Origin: a virus
Length of the DNA: 62,865 bases
Direction: 5' to 3' (one strand)
Virus record (IMG/VR): IMGVR_UViG_3300034023_000183
Span: 1-62,865 of that record
Shown: one piece after another, positions 19,554 through 28,390 of the stretch
Layout: each line of letters begins with the position of its first letter
How positions within the stretch are numbered: the stretch's first letter is position 1
Program-made: the position numbers and the translations under genes
The notes under the pieces: generated by a model
What the model was told of the DNA's origin: nothing
The model's input: the letters and a program-made list of their open reading frames with translations, nothing else
Database searches by the model: none

Positions 19554-19890
19554 GATATTCTTTTTTAAGTATTTCTTTTTCTTCTGCCAGTCTCTCAATG
19601 AATGTCTCATCTCCGTCATCACCAGAAATCAGCCAGTCAATCCGCTGAGCATATATCTCGGCAAGCCTTAAGATGTAGTATCCTCGCTCAAACTCTTTTA
19701 TGACTTCATCTGGATACTTGTAGTGAAACTTGTCTTCTGGGTATTTTTCATACCATTTGGAGTCTTTCCAGAAATGATCCTTTAATTCTTCCTCTGTCAA
19801 TGGTTGACCGCTTTTCTTTATTTCTTGTTCAATATCATTTGCGATATGTCTAATTTTGTACTGGTTGTAATCAAATGCTCCTCCACTCAT
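19519..19890 (-). CDS. Conserved phage protein starting MSGGAFDY
   Basis: 123 residues, acidic, mostly helical. The opening MSGGAFDYNQYKI is a pattern often seen in small proteins of phages and prophages, with no known function that I can name. The last part (DETFIERLAEEKEILKKEY) is coiled-coil-like. Its start overlaps the stop of the upstream gene by 4 bases. Confidence 0.6.
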   Translation of the reverse strand: MSGGAFDYNQYKIRHIANDIEQEIKKSGQPLTEEELKDHFWKDSKWYEKYPEDKFHYKYPDEVIKEFERGYYILRLAEIYAQRIDWLISGDDGDETFIERLAEEKEILKKEYHVRKSNGKRAD

Positions 19891-20087
19891 AACTTTTCTA
19901 TTTCTTTTTTAACTTCATTCCAATAACTAAGATGGCAATACAAATCTTCAAAACTAGATGAGGGATATGACATTTTTAGTATCTCATCTACTGCAATTAA
20001 AGCACATTGAATTCTTTCAATTGACATTAAACCACTTGGTAAATCAAACTTATCCACCAACTCCTCAGCCTTCTGTTTCTGTTTCAT
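19887..20087 (-). CDS. Small unknown protein
   Basis: 66 residues starting MKQKQKAEEL. An extension to 20153 adds a Ser-rich sequence that overlaps the upstream gene and looks untranslated. Two helical parts flank SYPSSSFED. It overlaps neighbours by 4 and 23 bases in the early operon. Function unknown. Confidence 0.5.
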   Translation of the reverse strand: MKQKQKAEELVDKFDLPSGLMSIERIQCALIAVDEILKMSYPSSSFEDLYCHLSYWNEVKKEIEKL

Positions 20088-20328
20088 GCTCTTCTGATTT
20101 AAGTAACCACTGTCTAAATGCTCTCTGAACGTCGATCTGCTGCTCGACCACATCTGAGTCTGCCCCAGTCATAATCTTTGTGTCCAGTCGCCTAATATGA
20201 GCTATCAAGTTACCTACATGCACCTTGGCATCTCTCTTGAACCTTCCGCTGTCCACTAGGTCTTCTAGGAAGTCTGCTATCACTGGCAACACGCCAACGA
20301 CTGCTAATAGTTTTGTCTCTTCTTTCAT
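20065..20328 (-). CDS. Small unknown protein with hydrophobic N-terminal helix
   Basis: 87 residues. Residues 6-20 (KLLAVVGVLPVIADF) are hydrophobic but short and interrupted by Pro, so membrane insertion is uncertain. The rest is helical and charged. It overlaps the helicase stop by 4 bases, which suggests coupled translation. Function unknown. Confidence 0.5.
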   Translation of the reverse strand: MKEETKLLAVVGVLPVIADFLEDLVDSGRFKRDAKVHVGNLIAHIRRLDTKIMTGADSDVVEQQIDVQRAFRQWLLKSEEHETETEG

Positions 20329-21557
20329 AGCTTATAATCTTTCTTAAATACGTTTGTTGTATACTTCTTCTTACTCTTTACTACCTTGTATATCTTGTCC
20401 TCTATGCCGTCATCAGCGAACACCCAGAACACCTCGTTGTTGGGTCTGTCTATGGTGGTCATCCTGTCTATTGCTTGTAGGTAAGACACGGCCGAGTGCT
20501 GTATGTTGAAGAAGACAAGATAGTCTGCCAGCTTCAATGTGATGCCCTCTCGTCCAGATACAACTTGTAGTGCTATAGACTTGTCGGTAGAGTTGAACTC
20601 GTCAAGGTCTGTCGTCAGATCGTCACCGAAGACTTGCTTCAGTAGTGACAGCTCTTCCTTGAACACGTAGAAGATTCCTATCTTCTTACCAGCAAATTGG
20701 GACTTGATGAAGTCAGCCTTGGTTGTATCAAGGACCATCGAGTTACCAGATTCGAACTTGATGGTCCCAGAATACAACTGCATCATCTTTTGAAGCAACT
20801 TGGCAGGTGTATCACCAAGTATGACCTCATCCCTCCCCTCAACAACTAAATCCTTCAACAACTTGTCAGCTATAGCATAGGTCTGGTTCGACATTCTAAC
20901 ATGTAGGATTGTTTCCTTTATGATGGAAGCGAAGCCAGACTCCTGCTGAGTACGTCTCAAGACCAGATGACTGATGCCACCCATAATCTTGTCCTCGATA
21001 CCCTTGCTGTAGTCGTTGATTACGAACGAGTTAATCTTCTTTTGAGTAACATTAGCATAGTCGCCAGCCCACTTGTAGAAGTTTTTATAGCCAGCCCACG
21101 GGCTTCTGTTACTTATCCAGAACTGATGAAACACTTGGCAGAAGCTCTCTGGACACATTGTACCACTCAAGAAGATGATGGGCTTGTTGCCGTACTTTTC
21201 TTTCATGGTGCGTGCCAGAATCCCAGGCTTTGGGAATGCTGCTGCCTTGTGTGCCTCATCAAGTACAACAAGGTCGTAGTCGTTGTCCAGCTTGTGTGCC
21301 TGCTCATGATTCTCGATGGTGATGTTAAAACCAAAACCAAAATCATCATAGTCGGATCGTATGCTAGATAGTGCTCTCTTCTTCGTTAAGAACAAAACCC
21401 TCTTCGCATCAAACAGTCTACATATTTCCAACGCTGTAGCTGTCTTACCGCACCGAACCTCATAAGCTAGGTACACCAAGCCGAACTTACGGAGTATCTC
21501 TACTCCTTCGACTGCTCCTTGTCTCTGGTATTCTCTAAGAATCTTTTTTTCTCCCAT
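20325..21557 (-). CDS. SNF2/superfamily 2 helicase
   Basis: 410 residues. It begins with a Q-like REYQRQGA motif, then Walker A E-V-R-C-G-K-T-A (33-40), motif II D-E-A-H (100-103), motif III-like FLSGT (about 129-133) and a C-terminal helicase domain with ALQVVSGREG and a late QAIDRM stretch. The order fits an SF2 (SNF2-like) ATPase that moves on duplex DNA. It is shorter than cellular SNF2 proteins, as is usual in phages. A role in replication, recombination or packaging preparation is likely. Confidence 0.85.
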   Translation of the reverse strand: MGEKKILREYQRQGAVEGVEILRKFGLVYLAYEVRCGKTATALEICRLFDAKRVLFLTKKRALSSIRSDYDDFGFGFNITIENHEQAHKLDNDYDLVVLDEAHKAAAFPKPGILARTMKEKYGNKPIIFLSGTMCPESFCQVFHQFWISNRSPWAGYKNFYKWAGDYANVTQKKINSFVINDYSKGIEDKIMGGISHLVLRRTQQESGFASIIKETILHVRMSNQTYAIADKLLKDLVVEGRDEVILGDTPAKLLQKMMQLYSGTIKFESGNSMVLDTTKADFIKSQFAGKKIGIFYVFKEELSLLKQVFGDDLTTDLDEFNSTDKSIALQVVSGREGITLKLADYLVFFNIQHSAVSYLQAIDRMTTIDRPNNEVFWVFADDGIEDKIYKVVKSKKKYTTNVFKKDYKL

Positions 21558-21892
21558 TCGTTAGGATTTACTTTTTTACATATAAGGATCATGTCCACCC
21601 AGTTATTCATCCACGCCTTGAACTTGTCATCCTCATCCCTATCTAGGTATGTGAAGGCTAGGTTCTTGAAGTGCTTCCTCGTCCGTATCAATGAACTTAT
21701 CGATAGGTCATCGTGGTTGTGGTACTTCATTATCGTGGATACAAAACCTACAAGAGCGATCCCGTCTGTATTTGATACTTGCTTACATGAGTGAACAAAC
21801 TTTTCGCATCCTTCAAGATTGGACAGCTCGCTCACTATGTACTCTTCTGCTTGCTCTGGCTCTAGACCAGAATTTAAAAACTTATGATACAT
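21500..21892 (-). CDS. Unknown protein between two helicase genes
   Basis: 130 residues, helical and acidic, with three Cys. It overlaps the SF2 helicase start by 58 bases and the primase-helicase stop by 11 bases. The context suggests an accessory replication factor such as a loader or adaptor, but the sequence shows no motif that proves it. Confidence 0.5.
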   Translation of the reverse strand: MYHKFLNSGLEPEQAEEYIVSELSNLEGCEKFVHSCKQVSNTDGIALVGFVSTIMKYHNHDDLSISSLIRTRKHFKNLAFTYLDRDEDDKFKAWMNNWVDMILICKKVNPNEWEKKRFLENTRDKEQSKE

Positions 21893-24248
21893 AATTTATT
21901 TCTATTTGCTTTTTTGGTTCTACAAAGGTGATGGTCTTCCCCATCATGTTTCTTGCTTCCTTGAATGGACAACCGTACCTGTACATTGCATAGCTATGCA
22001 TCCATCTGTAGAACGTCCTGTGTGACAGCTTAATCTTACCCATTGGACCGTAGTCTGGGTACTGGTCACAGAAGTCGTTCATGATGTCTTGTGCCACATA
22101 CTCTATGTCTGCTCCAAGTTTGTACTTCATGTCATTCCCAAGTACCCACTCCCTAAACTCTGGCGATGTTGATGCCTCTAGCTTACGGATGGCAAGGTTC
22201 TTAAACGGTGACTCAATTAGACCTCTTTGTAGATACAACTGCAAGCATCCAATCATGTAGTTGTCAAACTTCAACCACTCCTCCTCTGTCCAGTCTGAGA
22301 ACAGCTGGTGTCCGAACTCGTCTGCTGGCGTGAACTCCTTGCGATAGTAATGAGCAAGTTCAAGCTCCCACTTCCTCCTCTCGTTCGAGTTACCAGACCC
22401 CTTCACCGCATAGTTTGTGGTGATGACAACCTTTGGCGACTCCTCGAATGGAATGTATATCTCTTGCTTGTTCTTCTTCTCTACCGTGATACCGTCAGTC
22501 ACAACCGAGAACAGCTTCTCGAAGTTGAAGTTCTTCTCGATATCTTGGAACGTCATTATCTGAGTATCTGCTGACACACGTTGATAGTTAAACGCCTTCT
22601 GGAACGAGAATCCTTTACCATCGATCGTCACGTTCTTTTTGATATAACTGAGTGCGGCTACAAAGATACCCTTACCAGTACCACCCTCTGGATTGTCTGA
22701 TATGGTCTCGTCATTCAGTATGACGGCAGGACAGAACTTAGCAGGCTTGAAGCTGTGTAGTAAGAAACCAATCGTAGACTCCATAGATAGGATTCGCTTT
22801 TCGTCATTGCCAGCGATGTTGTGGATGAACCTTCTGTACTCACAATCATCAACCGATGTCTTCACGAACTTCCTGTCTACCTTCTGGTTGGTCCAGATAT
22901 AACCGTTCAGCTCTGGGTAAGGTATCTGCTCTACCTTGTTTGAGCTTATGCGTAACGCACAGTTCTTGTAGTACAGGTAGCAGCTGTCCTTGTCATCCCT
23001 AATAACCTTTGGGTCAATCGTTGGCAACAGCGATAGGAACTCCTCCTTGCCTAGCTTGATCTTCTCTGCATAGGCATCATAGACCGACATGTCCTCGTTG
23101 TCATCTAGATACTCGAACACAAAGTCACGTATGCCATTGTCCGTAGTGTCTGCCATGATGTTGTTAAGTACACGGACAAACACGAAGTTCTGACTGTTGG
23201 ACGGGTAGTACTTATAGTAGCCATTCGCTGTCAAGAAGTCTCTATACTTATGGTTCACAAAGTCTACGCTACCTCTGTTGTTGCGTGTCCAGAAGTTGTC
23301 ACCCATTACCTTGTCTGTAATTGTCTCGATAATCTCATCAGTCACCTCTGGAATTATTTCCTTGATGACCTCAGCAGGTATAGACTTGGACAGCATGCCA
23401 GTCACTATGTTGACCTTCTCCTCGTCCTCGAACTTCTTAGTGTTGAAGTCTGCGGTGTTCCTGTATGCGGAACGAACTGCCGTTGTAATCTCTGATGCAG
23501 GGAAGTCCGACTGCTCGTATTCACATATAGAACTCAATGCGGTCTCGAAAGGAATGCCGTACTGGTTGTATGCGGCCGCAAGAATGAAGATATTCTTGTT
23601 GCGTGCGCCAGATACCAGACCATAGTCCTTGTTCCACCATCTCTTGAGATACTCTATGGTTTTGTTGTCGTCGTTGAGCGGAATGCTGATTTTCTTGGGT
23701 GTTGTACTGGTCTTTTCTTTAACCTTAGTCCATACATCAGATTCCTTGTCGATGTAAATGTTAGGATCGTAAGACTCGTAACACACACGACTAACATCAG
23801 AACAAGCCATATCAAAATTTGGACTGGCGTAATAATCAGCCAGTGCTTCAAAGTATCCCTTGTGATTTTTTTCATCTTGTGGTATTTTAACTAGAACCTT
23901 TAATCCATCTCCAGATGGAGAAATAAAACATGCGTAGGTGTAGCTGTCGAATTCAAGCTCAAATCTTTTTGATTCAAGCTCATCTTGATCCTTGAAGCCG
24001 TCAAAGTCTATGCACATGAACCCACTATGATGGATAAGTCCATCGGCTGAGCGTTTTGAGAAACTTCCAGAGAAACATACGGCAGGCAGTTTTTTCTTTA
24101 TTACATTCCTTTCTGCCTTCGTCTGAGTCCTCCTTACCTCCTCACAGATTTCCCTAGACTTACCACTCCTCACCCTCTCTAGAGCTGTGTCTATCGATAT
24201 GTGGAAAGGTCTGTCCGTCTTGTGTATACTCTCAAAAATAGTTACCAT
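21882..24248 (-). CDS. Primase-helicase: BT4734/VirE-like N-terminus plus SF3 helicase
   Basis: 788 residues. Residues 1-180 resemble the BT4734-like/VirE N-terminal family found in Bacteroidota mobile elements (key points: CFSGSF, CIDFDGF, FISPSGDGLKVLVK), a primase-type fold. The middle resembles primase C-terminal helical domains (ARNKNIFILAAAYN). The C-terminal half is an SF3-type helicase with Walker A N-P-E-G-G-T-G-K-G near 519-527, Walker B MTFQDI, and motif C with TTN. This is the main replication initiator-type enzyme of the genome and would unwind and prime phage DNA for a host polymerase. Confidence 0.85.
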   Translation of the reverse strand: MVTIFESIHKTDRPFHISIDTALERVRSGKSREICEEVRRTQTKAERNVIKKKLPAVCFSGSFSKRSADGLIHHSGFMCIDFDGFKDQDELESKRFELEFDSYTYACFISPSGDGLKVLVKIPQDEKNHKGYFEALADYYASPNFDMACSDVSRVCYESYDPNIYIDKESDVWTKVKEKTSTTPKKISIPLNDDNKTIEYLKRWWNKDYGLVSGARNKNIFILAAAYNQYGIPFETALSSICEYEQSDFPASEITTAVRSAYRNTADFNTKKFEDEEKVNIVTGMLSKSIPAEVIKEIIPEVTDEIIETITDKVMGDNFWTRNNRGSVDFVNHKYRDFLTANGYYKYYPSNSQNFVFVRVLNNIMADTTDNGIRDFVFEYLDDNEDMSVYDAYAEKIKLGKEEFLSLLPTIDPKVIRDDKDSCYLYYKNCALRISSNKVEQIPYPELNGYIWTNQKVDRKFVKTSVDDCEYRRFIHNIAGNDEKRILSMESTIGFLLHSFKPAKFCPAVILNDETISDNPEGGTGKGIFVAALSYIKKNVTIDGKGFSFQKAFNYQRVSADTQIMTFQDIEKNFNFEKLFSVVTDGITVEKKNKQEIYIPFEESPKVVITTNYAVKGSGNSNERRKWELELAHYYRKEFTPADEFGHQLFSDWTEEEWLKFDNYMIGCLQLYLQRGLIESPFKNLAIRKLEASTSPEFREWVLGNDMKYKLGADIEYVAQDIMNDFCDQYPDYGPMGKIKLSHRTFYRWMHSYAMYRYGCPFKEARNMMGKTITFVEPKKQIEINYVS

Positions 24249-24302
24249 GAAAAGATTTTAATAGGGGCAGGCTGATTTACCTGCCCCGATGATTTTATTC
24301 AA

Positions 24303-24680
24303 TTAAAACGGAAGCTCCTCGTCATCTGACGTTGCTGTTGCTGTTGCAACTGGCATAGCAGGTGGTACAGCTACTGGTACTGGGCGTGGTGCAGATGAAG
24401 ATACAGCCTCTACACGGAATGCATCCAGCGTGTTGAACACCTTAATCTGTCCTGTCTTCGGGTCTGTCCACTCACGTCCCTTCAGACCGAACGACACCTC
24501 CACCTCTTGACCAACACCGATGGTGTCTAAAAGTGAACACTTGTCCTGTGCCATCTGGAACTGGATGACCTGTGGATACATCCCATCCTTTACCTCGATT
24601 ACGAACTCTCTCTTGCTGAACTTCTCAGTCACGTTGACTGTCGGTCCTACTGTCTTTACGACTCCTGTTGATTTGTACAT
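24303..24680 (-). CDS. ssb: Single-stranded DNA-binding protein (DUF3127 type)
   Basis: 125 residues. The first ~85 form an OB-fold-like sequence with FSKREFVIEV and QFQMAQDKCSLLD, typical of the DUF3127 family that serves as SSB in Bacteroidota phages. A Pro/Ala/Val linker follows, and the protein ends Asp-Asp-Glu-Glu-Leu-Pro-Phe, the acidic tip with terminal Phe used by SSBs to recruit partners. It sits between the exonuclease and the primase-helicase. Confidence 0.8.
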   Translation of the reverse strand: MYKSTGVVKTVGPTVNVTEKFSKREFVIEVKDGMYPQVIQFQMAQDKCSLLDTIGVGQEVEVSFGLKGREWTDPKTGQIKVFNTLDAFRVEAVSSSAPRPVPVAVPPAMPVATATATSDDEELPF

Positions 24681-24681
24681 A

Positions 24682-25440
24682 CTATTTATTTGTTAATTGA
24701 TTAAAATACTCATTCGCATATTCGAGTGCCATCTTCACACGTGACTCAATCTTCTTGATGTCATCGTCAGTCAACTCATACTCGACATATGTTATTCTGT
24801 GCTTCGGGTCAAGATGGTCTACATAGTGCAGGTCATCTTGTTCCCACTCTGGGATCAACTCCTCTGGTGTATTCATCAGCACGTATACCAGTCTGAACTT
24901 ACGCCAATCCTCACCAGTCATCTTACTCTTCATGTACAGATACAACTTACCTTGCCACTCATACGTGCTGTTGTCGATGAATCTAGGTAGCTTCGGGAAG
25001 GTCTTCTTGCTCCAAGAACACTTGATGTCTACGATCATCTTCTCGTCGTTGTCCTCGATGTCTGGATGACCTCCAAGTGGACCGTGTTTATAACTTACCT
25101 CTGCCTTGTTGAAGTTGGCGAACCATTGTGTGTTGAGGAAGTCAATAGCATACGACTCCATCATGATACCCTTCTTGGTCTCCTTGCTGTCGAACGTAGG
25201 TGTGTACTCATACACGTGCTGATCTACAAGCTCCTCGATGTGGGTCTTAGCACCCTTGGACAACTTTACCTCATCTCTCTTGGCTAACAGCTCGTTAACC
25301 TTAGCCTTCTGGATGTCTGTCAGCTTGTCTGTCGGCTTAGCCAACAACTTGTCAAACTCCTCTTGTTGCTTATCTGTTAAGCCGTCTTCTCCTAGGAACA
25401 ACGGGGCGGCCGTTGATGCACGAAATCTAATATCAAACAT
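24682..25440 (-). CDS. YqaJ/lambda-exonuclease-like PD-(D/E)xK exonuclease
   Basis: 252 residues. The nuclease core is visible: E95 in GIMMESYAIDFL, D127 in GGHPDIED, and D138-I-K140 in IVDIKCSW, followed by YEWQGKLYLYM (the usual Gln-containing helix). Such enzymes digest one strand of duplex DNA to give 3' tails for annealing. The 157-residue gene just upstream often accompanies this nuclease, so the two may form a recombination pair. Confidence 0.8.
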   Translation of the reverse strand: MFDIRFRASTAAPLFLGEDGLTDKQQEEFDKLLAKPTDKLTDIQKAKVNELLAKRDEVKLSKGAKTHIEELVDQHVYEYTPTFDSKETKKGIMMESYAIDFLNTQWFANFNKAEVSYKHGPLGGHPDIEDNDEKMIVDIKCSWSKKTFPKLPRFIDNSTYEWQGKLYLYMKSKMTGEDWRKFRLVYVLMNTPEELIPEWEQDDLHYVDHLDPKHRITYVEYELTDDDIKKIESRVKMALEYANEYFNQLTNK

Positions 25441-25443
25441 ATC

Positions 25444-25917
25444 TTATTGTGTTAGTTTACTCTTCTGTTCTGGTGTCAAGCTATACTTAGCCTCAATCTT
25501 TTCTACGGTCGTCTTACCTGCCATCACTGATGCGATAGCCTTCTCCATCTGTTCTTCTGGCATCATCGGTTTCTCTTGCTTAGGAAGAGGACGTGTGCTG
25601 AATCTCAACGCAGGGACGATACCCTCTGGCGATGACACGTGCTCCACTCCAAGTACAATCTGCTTGCCGATGTAGTCGTTGAAGTCGAATGATTGGAAGA
25701 ACTTCTCTAGTCTCTTGAAGTTAGTTCTGTTGACTACCATAGGCTTGTCGAACTCTCGAAGCTTAACGAACGGTCGTTGCTCCTTGCCTGCCTGTGAAGT
25801 AAACTCTCCTTGATATACGTTTTCGATCGTCACGATCACGGCTTCGTACTTACCGTCTCTCTCTAAACTATAGCTTCCGAGGTACTTCTCGTCACTAAAC
25901 ATTTGTCTCCAGTGCAT
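25444..25917 (-). CDS. Conserved protein paired with the exonuclease
   Basis: 157 residues. It starts MHWRQMFSDEKYLGSYSL; later signatures are VNRTNFKRLEKF and DYIGKQIVLGVE. The beta-rich middle could be an OB-like fold. I recognise it as a protein commonly found next to YqaJ-type exonucleases in phages. A single-strand annealing or accessory role is possible but unproven. It ends 3 bases before the exonuclease start. Confidence 0.6.
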   Translation of the reverse strand: MHWRQMFSDEKYLGSYSLERDGKYEAVIVTIENVYQGEFTSQAGKEQRPFVKLREFDKPMVVNRTNFKRLEKFFQSFDFNDYIGKQIVLGVEHVSSPEGIVPALRFSTRPLPKQEKPMMPEEQMEKAIASVMAGKTTVEKIEAKYSLTPEQKSKLTQ

Positions 25918-25929
25918 ATTAAATTTGAA

Positions 25930-26343
25930 TTATTGGGTTACAAAACTATTAAAATTTTCTGAAAGTTCAACATATCGGAACAATTTATTTCTTAAAGTTC
26001 CTCGTCTGCCTTCCAGCTCCTCACACAACTCGGTGTTTCCACGCTCCCTCTCAAGTGCTATCAAGGCATCAACCTTGCGTAGCCTCTCTTTATACGTGTC
26101 AATACACACGTTGTAACATCCAAGTTGCCAACCTTTTTCTGCGAACACCTCATACTGAGCATCCGTCACCTTCTTGTAGAAGTCACCACCTACCATTGCG
26201 TTGTTGATTTCTATCGAGCCGTCCTTCATCTGCTCAATCTTGACACCGTGGTCCATGTACCAGTGCGTGTCTGGGTTTCTTTCATCTCCAGTCCAGTACA
26301 ACGTGATGTACGGATCTTCTTCTAAGTCATTCCATGCTTTCAT
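25930..26343 (-). CDS. Unknown protein
   Basis: 137 residues. The first 50 residues are beta-rich (YITLYWTGDERNPDTHWYM); residues 75-125 form a charged coiled coil (TYKERLRKVDALIALERERG). No catalytic motif seen. It is upstream of the recombination pair in the same operon. Confidence 0.5.
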   Translation of the reverse strand: MKAWNDLEEDPYITLYWTGDERNPDTHWYMDHGVKIEQMKDGSIEINNAMVGGDFYKKVTDAQYEVFAEKGWQLGCYNVCIDTYKERLRKVDALIALERERGNTELCEELEGRRGTLRNKLFRYVELSENFNSFVTQ

Positions 26344-26354
26344 ATTATTATGAT

Positions 26355-26612
26355 TTAAAGTTCATCAAATTGTTTCTGTAACTCTTCCATTTCAACAGTT
26401 ACTAACTCTATCTCTTTTTCAATAGCTTCTTGCATTAGACTCCTATTTTTAAAATATAACTCTCCTCTTGTATTATGAGGACCAACAGTATAGCCTAATG
26501 TTATTTTTGATAAGCTATTACCTTTTGCATTATGTAACTTATTTCTATAAGTCTGCAATGAATCATATTTTTCTTTTAACTCTTTAGCTTTGGTGAACAT
26601 GTCATGTTTCAT
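26355..26612 (-). CDS. Small coiled-coil protein
   Basis: 85 residues from the ATG that overlaps the upstream stop (start MKHDMFTKAK). A longer frame from 26657 would overlap that gene by 56 bases. Both ends are charged helices (AKELKEKYDSLQTYRNKL and EIELVTVEMEELQKQ), likely a two-helix coiled coil. Function unknown. Confidence 0.5.
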   Translation of the reverse strand: MKHDMFTKAKELKEKYDSLQTYRNKLHNAKGNSLSKITLGYTVGPHNTRGELYFKNRSLMQEAIEKEIELVTVEMEELQKQFDEL

Positions 26613-26874
26613 CTCTCTTAAATTTAGGTGAACACCCCCATAGGATGGTGTTTTCAAATCTCTGTCTGTATATCTTTGGCACAGACCTAGAGTACTTATT
26701 CAATATCTTCATGAACTCTGGATGGTCCAGCTCATAGTTCATAAAGTCGATCAGCTTGCGACCATGCTCGTCTGTTGGTGCGTTGGCCATAAGCTCGTCA
26801 AAGTCTGCCGATGGTGTGGCTCGTGCATACAACTCCCTGTAGCAGTCGAGCAACTTGTCGTCAAAGTTTCTCAT
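26602..26874 (-). CDS. Unknown small protein
   Basis: 90 residues, mixed charge, with no recognised motif. Its start overlaps the upstream stop by 4 bases and its end overlaps the next start by 11, so it belongs to a tightly coupled operon. Confidence 0.5.
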   Translation of the reverse strand: MRNFDDKLLDCYRELYARATPSADFDELMANAPTDEHGRKLIDFMNYELDHPEFMKILNKYSRSVPKIYRQRFENTILWGCSPKFKRDET

Positions 26875-27068
26875 AGCCCGTACTTTTGATAGACATACTC
26901 ATTGTCCGACGGAACATCGTCCTGCCTGTAGGCATCTAGCTTGCCGTCATTGTAGGCCTTGTTTAAATTCTCTTTTTCCATGTCTATCGCCTTCTGTATC
27001 ACATCGTCCGATATATACAACTTGTGTGGCATCTGCGATAGAAACCATTCTACTGATGTTTGTTTCAT
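26871..27068 (-). CDS. Small conserved phage protein (TSVEWFLSQM type)
   Basis: 65 residues. The pattern TSVEWF...ISDDVIQKAIDMEKENLNKAYNDGK is one I know from many Bacteroidota phages and prophages; its function is not known to me. It is an all-helical acidic protein. Its ATG follows TAGAA. Confidence 0.65.
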   Translation of the reverse strand: MKQTSVEWFLSQMPHKLYISDDVIQKAIDMEKENLNKAYNDGKLDAYRQDDVPSDNEYVYQKYGL

Positions 27069-27086
27069 TTCTATTTAGTTTAAGTC

Positions 27087-27254
27087 CTAATTTTTGCCAC
27101 ATATCCTATATAGCAATGTAATTAATAGTGCGCCAAAAGTATATCTTATTTGATAGTTTTGGCCACTTATGTCAAGTTTTATGCTCAATAAACTTGAATA
27201 ATATGCAATTACGTATAATTCACCTCGTTTTGCATATTTTATATGTTTTTCCAT
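27087..27254 (-). CDS. Possible 55-residue protein
   Basis: Begins MEKHIKYAKR directly after the upstream stop (TAG then ATG) and ends YRICGKN. It has a hydrophobic stretch near the end (FGALLITLLY). A TACTTTTG promoter-like element inside it (27134-27141, minus) could serve the next gene. The base composition is more AT-rich than its neighbours, so it may be an intergenic regulatory stretch instead of a gene. Confidence 0.4.
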   Translation of the reverse strand: MEKHIKYAKRGELYVIAYYSSLLSIKLDISGQNYQIRYTFGALLITLLYRICGKN

Positions 27255-27452
27255 CTAATTAAGTCTTTTTCTCTTATAGTCCTCAATCTCCTTAGTGTAC
27301 ACATACTCGTAATACTCCTTGCGTGAGCTACTCACCGTGCTGTCCTCAGCCCAGTCTGTCGGCCTTTCAAACCTATACCTCGGCCGAACGTCAGCCCTGC
27401 TATCCTCTCTAACGAACAGCAGGGCTATCATAATTATCAGACTAACGACCAT
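27255..27452 (-). CDS. Small single-pass membrane protein
   Basis: 65 residues. Residues 1-14 (MVVSLIIMIALLFV) form a short N-terminal membrane segment; the rest is charged and rich in Arg, Lys and Glu, probably cytoplasmic. It overlaps the upstream gene by 11 bases. Function unknown. Confidence 0.5.
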   Translation of the reverse strand: MVVSLIIMIALLFVREDSRADVRPRYRFERPTDWAEDSTVSSSRKEYYEYVYTKEIEDYKRKRLN

Positions 27453-27891
27453 GCTCCTTCAAATACAAGTCAATCACTCGCTTGGTCTTCTCAAGATCAG
27501 ACGTAAACTGACCCTTGCTTCGACACCTTACGACCCTCTTGATGATGTCGAACTCCCATGCGTTCAGCTTGTGGTCCTCGGCAAACTTGTACAACGAGCC
27601 GTTGCTGTTGTCGTAGTGCTTGTCGTGAATGTCATCGTGCGTCTTGTTTATCTTGAACTGAAAGAAGTCTCCAAACAGGTCTGCACTTTCAGTCGATGGG
27701 TCTCGCATCTGAACTTCAAGTATGTCCAAGAACCGCATCGGTAATTCTTCACAATCACACTTTGGAATTGATCGCTGTCCAGACCTATAGCTCACAAAAT
27801 ACTTGTCGTCGTTCTCAATGAGAACATCAAAAACATCTCCCTCGTGGCATATATACCAGTTACGAGCGTTTACTATTTTTACTTTCTTCAT
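27442..27891 (-). CDS. DUF3310-like protein (nucleotide-kinase family)
   Basis: 149 residues. Residues 1-65 are beta-rich. The C-terminal part has the DUF3310 layout: KHYDNSNGSLYKFAEDHKLN, then FDIIKRVVRCRSKGQ, then DLEKTKRVIDLYLKEH. Members in phages are annotated as nucleotide kinases or accessory factors of nucleotide metabolism. I see only the family pattern and cannot tell the substrate. Confidence 0.6.
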   Translation of the reverse strand: MKKVKIVNARNWYICHEGDVFDVLIENDDKYFVSYRSGQRSIPKCDCEELPMRFLDILEVQMRDPSTESADLFGDFFQFKINKTHDDIHDKHYDNSNGSLYKFAEDHKLNAWEFDIIKRVVRCRSKGQFTSDLEKTKRVIDLYLKEHGR

Positions 27892-28031
27892 AACTTATCA
27901 AATACAGTTTTTAATTTCTTGGGCTTGTCTACAGCACCATACCAATCTAGAATCTTTCCGTCTGGATATACCGTAGTACGGATGCGTAACTTAGGCTTCT
28001 CTGCCTCCTTCTTCTTTTTGAACCAATTCAT
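27888..28031 (-). CDS. Small basic protein, 47 residues
   Basis: Starts MNWFKKKKEAEKPKL and ends KTVFDKL; Lys-rich with one Trp near each end. Its stop overlaps the next start by 4 bases (ATGA), good evidence that it is translated. It also overlaps the upstream frame by 41 bases. Function unknown. Confidence 0.5.
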   Translation of the reverse strand: MNWFKKKKEAEKPKLRIRTTVYPDGKILDWYGAVDKPKKLKTVFDKL

Positions 28032-28203
28032 AATGTTCTCTAGCTATTAAGTACGCCACGTCCAACATGTACATATGCTGATCAATAGCGAACGGGTTAT
28101 TAAAAATTACATTTACATTCACTCCCTTCTGCTCAAAGATGTACCTCTGAACCAAGGCTACCTTCTCCTCAATCGGTGGTATGGATATATACTCCGTCCT
28201 CAT
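27991..28203 (-). CDS. Small unknown protein
   Basis: 70 residues with no recognised motif; the middle (QHMYMLDVAYLIAREHYELV) is helical. It overlaps the upstream frame by 35 bases and the downstream one by 41. Unusually large overlaps on both sides reduce confidence. Confidence 0.45.
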   Translation of the reverse strand: MRTEYISIPPIEEKVALVQRYIFEQKGVNVNVIFNNPFAIDQHMYMLDVAYLIAREHYELVQKEEGGREA

Positions 28204-28390
28204 TCAATTCAAAATTACCATGGACGTTGAATATAAGTTGTACCCCATCAAAGGTCAACCACTTAGCATACATGCCGTCCATGTTCATGAAAATAATCTC
28301 TCCCAATGCTGACTTCTCTCCGTCAACTGGTCCGAACTCCAAACCCTCTATGATGCACCTAGCACCACTCGGCAATTCATATAGCTTCAT
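28169..28390 (-). CDS. Small unknown protein
   Basis: 73 residues starting MKLYELPSGARC. This start overlaps the upstream stop by 4 bases (ATGA). The longer frame from 28480 adds a Cys/Trp-rich sequence that is the reverse reading of the neighbour. It looks beta-rich (ALGEIIFMNMDGMYAKWL). Function unknown. Confidence 0.55.
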   Translation of the reverse strand: MKLYELPSGARCIIEGLEFGPVDGEKSALGEIIFMNMDGMYAKWLTFDGVQLIFNVHGNFELNEDGVYIHTTD